NCBI GenBank assembly: GCA_004299485.1
Contig: SCQP01000014.1
Coordinates: 124,001-188,000 of the forward strand
Length of the DNA: 64,000 nt
Direction: 5' to 3'
Source: Acidobacteriota bacterium
GTDB lineage: Bacteria > Acidobacteriota > Terriglobia > Terriglobales > SCQP01
The notes beneath the pieces were generated by a model. That model did not search any database. It was not told the DNA's origin and saw nothing but the letters and a program-made list of their open reading frames with translations. Positions 61,264 through 64,000 of this stretch are shown piece by piece. Numbering within the stretch: position 1 is the stretch's first letter; each line of letters opens with the position of its first letter. A program made the translations under genes and the position numbers.

Positions 61264-62301
61264 TCAGGCGGGCGTAGCGCGTTGTTGGGCGAGGGCGATG
61301 ATTTCGCCGACCAATTGCACGTAGGAGCGGCCGGCTTTTTTGGCGGCCATGGCAAACTCCGCCCCACTCGATAACCACGGGTTGGGATTCGCCTCGATCA
61401 CATACGCCTCGTTTTTAGGGGTCAGGCGCAGGTCAATGCGGCCGTAGTCCCGCAGCTTGAGGGCGCGATAGGCAGCCAGGGCCGCCTCGTTCAGATCCTG
61501 GGTCACGGCTTCCGGCAGATCCTCGACCGGCGCTGACTTGGTGACCCGGTACGCCTCGGTTCCCCGCTCCCATTTGACCTCGGCGCTGGCAATCTTCGGT
61601 GTCCCTTCCGGCAGCTTCGATAGATCCAGCTCGACCAGCGGCAGCACTTCCGGCGCGCCGTTGCCCAGAATGGCGGCGTAGATCTCCCGCCCCTCGATAA
61701 ACTCCTCGATCAGCGCCGGAGAATCAAAGGTTTCGTGGACGTAGTCGATGCGCTGCATCAAATCCTTTACGTTCTCCACCACCGAGCCTGCCTCGATCCC
61801 CACCGAGCCATCCTCGCTGGCGGGTTTGACAATCAGCGGAAAACCAATGTCGTGGGCGTGGTCCAGCCGGCCGCGATAGCAGACCGCAAAGCGCGGCGTG
61901 CGAATGCCGTGAAAGGCAAACAGCTTCTTGGCCAGCGCCTTATCCTGCGCCAGATACAGCGCGTGCGGACCGGCGCCGGTGTAGCAGCGGCCCAGCAGGT
62001 CGAAGTACGCTGCCAGATGCACATCGCGGGTGTCGTCGCCGGCGTAGGACTCGGTGAGGTTGAAAAACAGATCGGCGTCCGATTTTGCCAGGCCCAGCAG
62101 CGTGGCGTCGCGCCCGTCCAGCACGTAGTAGCTCGGCTCGTGCCCCAGCTTCGTCAGCGCCTCGAAGATTTCCTCCCGGTCGGGCTTGTCGCGCTTGCGC
62201 TGCCGTTTGCGCACGGGACCGCGGCGCGGCGCCGGCTCGGCTGCCGGCTCCTCCTCTTCCCAGGTGTCGTACACGACCGCGATTTTGAGCTGACTGTTCA
62301 C
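61264..62301 (-). CDS. ATP-grasp ligase (D-alanine-D-alanine ligase-like)
   Basis: From the GTG at 62301 the protein has 345 residues. ATP-grasp hallmarks are KPASEDGSVGIEAGSVVENV, PALIEEFIEGREIYAAILG and the metal site RIDLRLTPKNEAYVIEANPNPWLS. It resembles D-Ala-D-Ala ligases but contains a lysine/arginine-rich stretch near residue 30-45. It starts five bases after the metallopeptidase stop, so the two are one operon. The substrate is unknown; a peptide or amino-acid ligation is likely. Confidence 0.85.
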   Translation of the reverse strand: MNSQLKIAVVYDTWEEEEPAAEPAPRRGPVRKRQRKRDKPDREEIFEALTKLGHEPSYYVLDGRDATLLGLAKSDADLFFNLTESYAGDDTRDVHLAAYFDLLGRCYTGAGPHALYLAQDKALAKKLFAFHGIRTPRFAVCYRGRLDHAHDIGFPLIVKPASEDGSVGIEAGSVVENVKDLMQRIDYVHETFDSPALIEEFIEGREIYAAILGNGAPEVLPLVELDLSKLPEGTPKIASAEVKWERGTEAYRVTKSAPVEDLPEAVTQDLNEAALAAYRALKLRDYGRIDLRLTPKNEAYVIEANPNPWLSSGAEFAMAAKKAGRSYVQLVGEIIALAQQRATPA

Positions 62302-62306
62302 AACGG

Positions 62307-63425
62307 CTAGCCCTGCGGCGGCGGTTTCTCCCGGCGGCGGCGCGCCCGCCGCCGGGCACGGAAATTCATCGCCATGGCGGTCGCGTAGGTAGCGACCTCG
62401 GCCAGGTGTTCCTGGGCGCGCGCTCCGTCGGCCTGCAGCCCCAGCCCCTGCAGCCGGATTTCCATTGCCTTCATGAGCTTTCTCACCTGCGGACGCGGCA
62501 CCCCGGTCCAGTACGCCACCTTGTCGGTAATCACCTTGCGATGCTCGCCCACGAGCGCCGCCGCCGGGCGCAGCCCGTTGCGCCGCCGGGGATGCACGTT
62601 GAAGATATCGGCCAAATCCGCATCCAGCGTGAGTGTGCCCGCCGGTGCGCCCTCCCCGGCCGCCAGCACCCGGCTCCATTCGGCCGTAAATTGCCGCGCA
62701 TCTATCTCCTCTTCCGCGCCTGCCTGGCGGTAGAACTCGGCCACCGTCTGCTCCATCTCGCCGGCGGTGATGTCGGTGCGGCCGCGGCGGCGCAGCGGCG
62801 CTACGCCACGCAGGCGGCGTGCGATGCGGTCCATATAACGCAGCTTGCGCAGCGCCCCCCAGGCGCGGTACTTACGCCGCCAACGCGAGTCCGGCGTCAA
62901 CCACACCGCGAAGGTCTCGGCAAAATCTTCGTCCGGATGCTTCTGCGCGTACCAGCCCGCGATGTGGCGCACGTAATCGCGCGAAAACGCCTCCGGCGCG
63001 TACTGCTCGCGGTAGGGACGGCGGTAGGGCCCGAACAGCTCCCGCCATTCCGGCGCGCGATACAGCCGGTAGGCGTAGTTGAAGGCGTGCCCGGCCTCGT
63101 GCCGCAGATACATCATGACCTCGCGCGGCGTCTCCAGATCGTTGGTTTCCCGCTCCAGCCACGCCAGCCGTTCGTCCGCCAGATAAAACGGAATGCCGAT
63201 CACCGGCTCTCCCGACGGACAGCCCCATTCATCGCTGAGGTAGCACGCCGGCCGGAATTCGCCCAGCCCCTTGCGCTCCAGTTCGCGATACAGCCGCGCC
63301 ACCGGCGCCGCCAGCGGCGAGCCCTCCAGTTTCAGGCCCAGCTCGCAGATCCGACGCTCGAGAATCGCCGCCACCGCCGGCGGCGCCAGCGCAAAGGACG
63401 AATCAGCAGTGGCATCCGGTGACAC
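62307..63425 (-). CDS. Putative zinc metallopeptidase
   Basis: The 372-residue protein has HEAGH (109-113) in MYLRHEAGHAFNYAYRLY and a possible third ligand E170 in DFAETFAVW, a gluzincin-like arrangement. No signal peptide. The C-terminal 100 residues are basic (RARRRARRRREK). I do not recognise a named family. Operon partner of the ATP-grasp ligase. Confidence 0.75.
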   Translation of the reverse strand: MSPDATADSSFALAPPAVAAILERRICELGLKLEGSPLAAPVARLYRELERKGLGEFRPACYLSDEWGCPSGEPVIGIPFYLADERLAWLERETNDLETPREVMMYLRHEAGHAFNYAYRLYRAPEWRELFGPYRRPYREQYAPEAFSRDYVRHIAGWYAQKHPDEDFAETFAVWLTPDSRWRRKYRAWGALRKLRYMDRIARRLRGVAPLRRRGRTDITAGEMEQTVAEFYRQAGAEEEIDARQFTAEWSRVLAAGEGAPAGTLTLDADLADIFNVHPRRRNGLRPAAALVGEHRKVITDKVAYWTGVPRPQVRKLMKAMEIRLQGLGLQADGARAQEHLAEVATYATAMAMNFRARRRARRRREKPPPQG

Positions 63426-63482
63426 GCAGCTTCGAATTTAGCATGGCAATATCCTCCGAGCCAGAACTGGCCGCGCGCACCG

Positions 63483-63592
63483 GTGACTCGCCACTTTTCC
63501 CTTAGTCGCTCTCGTCGGTCGCTTGGAGTGCGGCCTGCGATTTTTGACAGGGTCTGCCCGGTGGCGCTCGATGCTCCTCCAGGCTGCCGTCA
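63483..63592 (+). repeat. 111-bp dispersed repeat, copy 10 (divergent)
   Basis: It begins GTGACTCGCCACTTTTCCC and ends GCTGCCGTCA, 110 bp with about fifteen substitutions. It lies between the metallopeptidase start and tRNA-Asp. Confidence 0.85.
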
Positions 63593-63790
63593 TCGGCGGC
63601 CTGAGACGACAACTGCACGGCGCCGAACACGCACAAGGGGTCCCTGTGTGCGCGCGGTTGGGCTGCGAATCCCGGGTTGCGGACCGAACGTGTGGGGTCC
63701 TGCTTCGCTGAGACGACTGGGCGAGTGGGGCTACCAGCAGGTGCGACGCTTTTGGCGGAGAGAAGCAGAGATTGGGGAGCTACGCAGGAC
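63593..63790. other. Intergenic, no supported gene
   Basis: About 200 bases between the repeat and the tRNA-Asp hairpin. Open frames here have no recognisable product and no plausible ribosome site. Nothing regulatory was recognised. Confidence 0.5.
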
Positions 63791-63817
63791 ATTTCTCGCG
63801 CGCTAGCGCGCGAGAAA

Positions 63818-63818
<1 letters not shown>
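63791..63818 (-). terminator. Perfect 28-bp palindrome directly after tRNA-Asp
   Basis: ATTTCTCGCGCGCT followed at once by AGCGCGCGAGAAAT, a 14-bp stem without unpaired loop bases in DNA. It starts at the tRNA's CCA end on the reverse strand and would form a strong 3' hairpin, likely a terminator or processing signal. Confidence 0.7.
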
Positions 63819-63894
<76 letters not shown>

Positions 63895-63976
63895 GCGCTT
63901 GCAGCAACGACGGGCGGTACACGGACCGGAGCCACGTGGCTCGCTCACCCTGCTTCGCGCGGTGCGCTTCGCAGGG

Positions 63977-63995
63977 CGCCCCACTTCGTGGGGCG
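63977..63995. repeat. 8-bp GC hairpin near the right edge
   Basis: CGCCCCAC, loop TTC, GTGGGGCG. It lies upstream of tRNA-Asp in otherwise unannotated sequence; the gene it belongs to is probably beyond the window. Confidence 0.6.
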
Positions 63996-64000
63996 TGGGC

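Noticed and set aside
63930-63960. Possible eleventh copy of the 111-bp repeat (GTGGCTCGCTCACC)
   Set aside because: Only the first dozen bases agree; the following sequence (CTGCTTCGCGCGGTGCGCTT) is different and the window ends.

Overview
The window is GC-rich bacterial DNA and most likely comes from an Acidobacteriota chromosome or metagenome bin. The main pointers are a VWFA-related protein of the type typical of that phylum, a 1,304-residue carboxypeptidase-regulatory/TonB-dependent receptor, a sortilin-like beta-propeller protein, a membrane Ser/Thr kinase fused to a TolB-like propeller (with a degenerate paralogue), and a SYLF protein. Genes are dense, several convergent pairs overlap at their 3' ends, and many operon genes overlap by 1-8 bases. 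No rRNA, CRISPR array, transposase or prophage was seen.

Layout. 1-3.1 kb: paaABCDE (phenylacetyl-CoA epoxidase), reverse strand, paaE cut by the window edge. 3.6-6.7 kb: folE, then divergent tsaB-rimI, a ydcH-like gene and truB. 6.7-14.8 kb: a metal-resistance island. A reverse mer operon (merT-merP-merA, a second flavin disulfide reductase, a peroxiredoxin-like gene, a Met-rich secreted protein, a frameshifted ECF sigma factor) diverges from merR at a textbook mer operator. A forward set follows merR (Cys-rich peptide, outer-membrane protein, HMA-domain protein) and faces a second merR. 15-24.2 kb: propeller protein, O-methyltransferase, metallo-hydrolase, fabG-fabD-plsX-rpmF-yceD, tRNA-Val, atpE-atpB-atpI and glnA. 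24.2-31.9 kb: lysR, fadD, ino1, a broken antitoxin, and hpd-hmgA plus one unknown gene. 32-42.9 kb: SYLF protein, GH57, HU, kinase pair, decayed toxin-antitoxin pair, larB, ubiX and a small transporter. 43-51.8 kb: VWFA protein, ubiE/menG, etfB-etfA-etfQO, vapBC-type pair, marC, glycosyltransferase and a broken DUF1259 gene. 52-64 kb: sortilin-like protein, TonB receptor, a DUF4258-DUF2283-higA module, marR/cupin, an ATP-grasp/metallopeptidase pair and tRNA-Asp.

Two observations stand out. First, two genes in the metal island each carry one in-frame TGA exactly where a redox or metal-binding cysteine belongs: GYW-U-PYC in the peroxiredoxin and GMD-U-GVC in the HMA protein. Each TGA is followed at the right distance by a strong stem-loop, so both look like selenoproteins next to mercury-resistance genes. 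Second, a 111-bp repeat occurs about ten times, always in the same orientation. The typical copies are exactly 37 codons long, and one copy was checked as free of stop codons in all six frames. The repeat is inserted in frame once in merA and twice in fadD.

Smaller themes are CTGA-rich or CGGTC-rich low-complexity repeats between operons, often arranged as hairpins, and several single-base frameshifts that are either real decay or assembly error.
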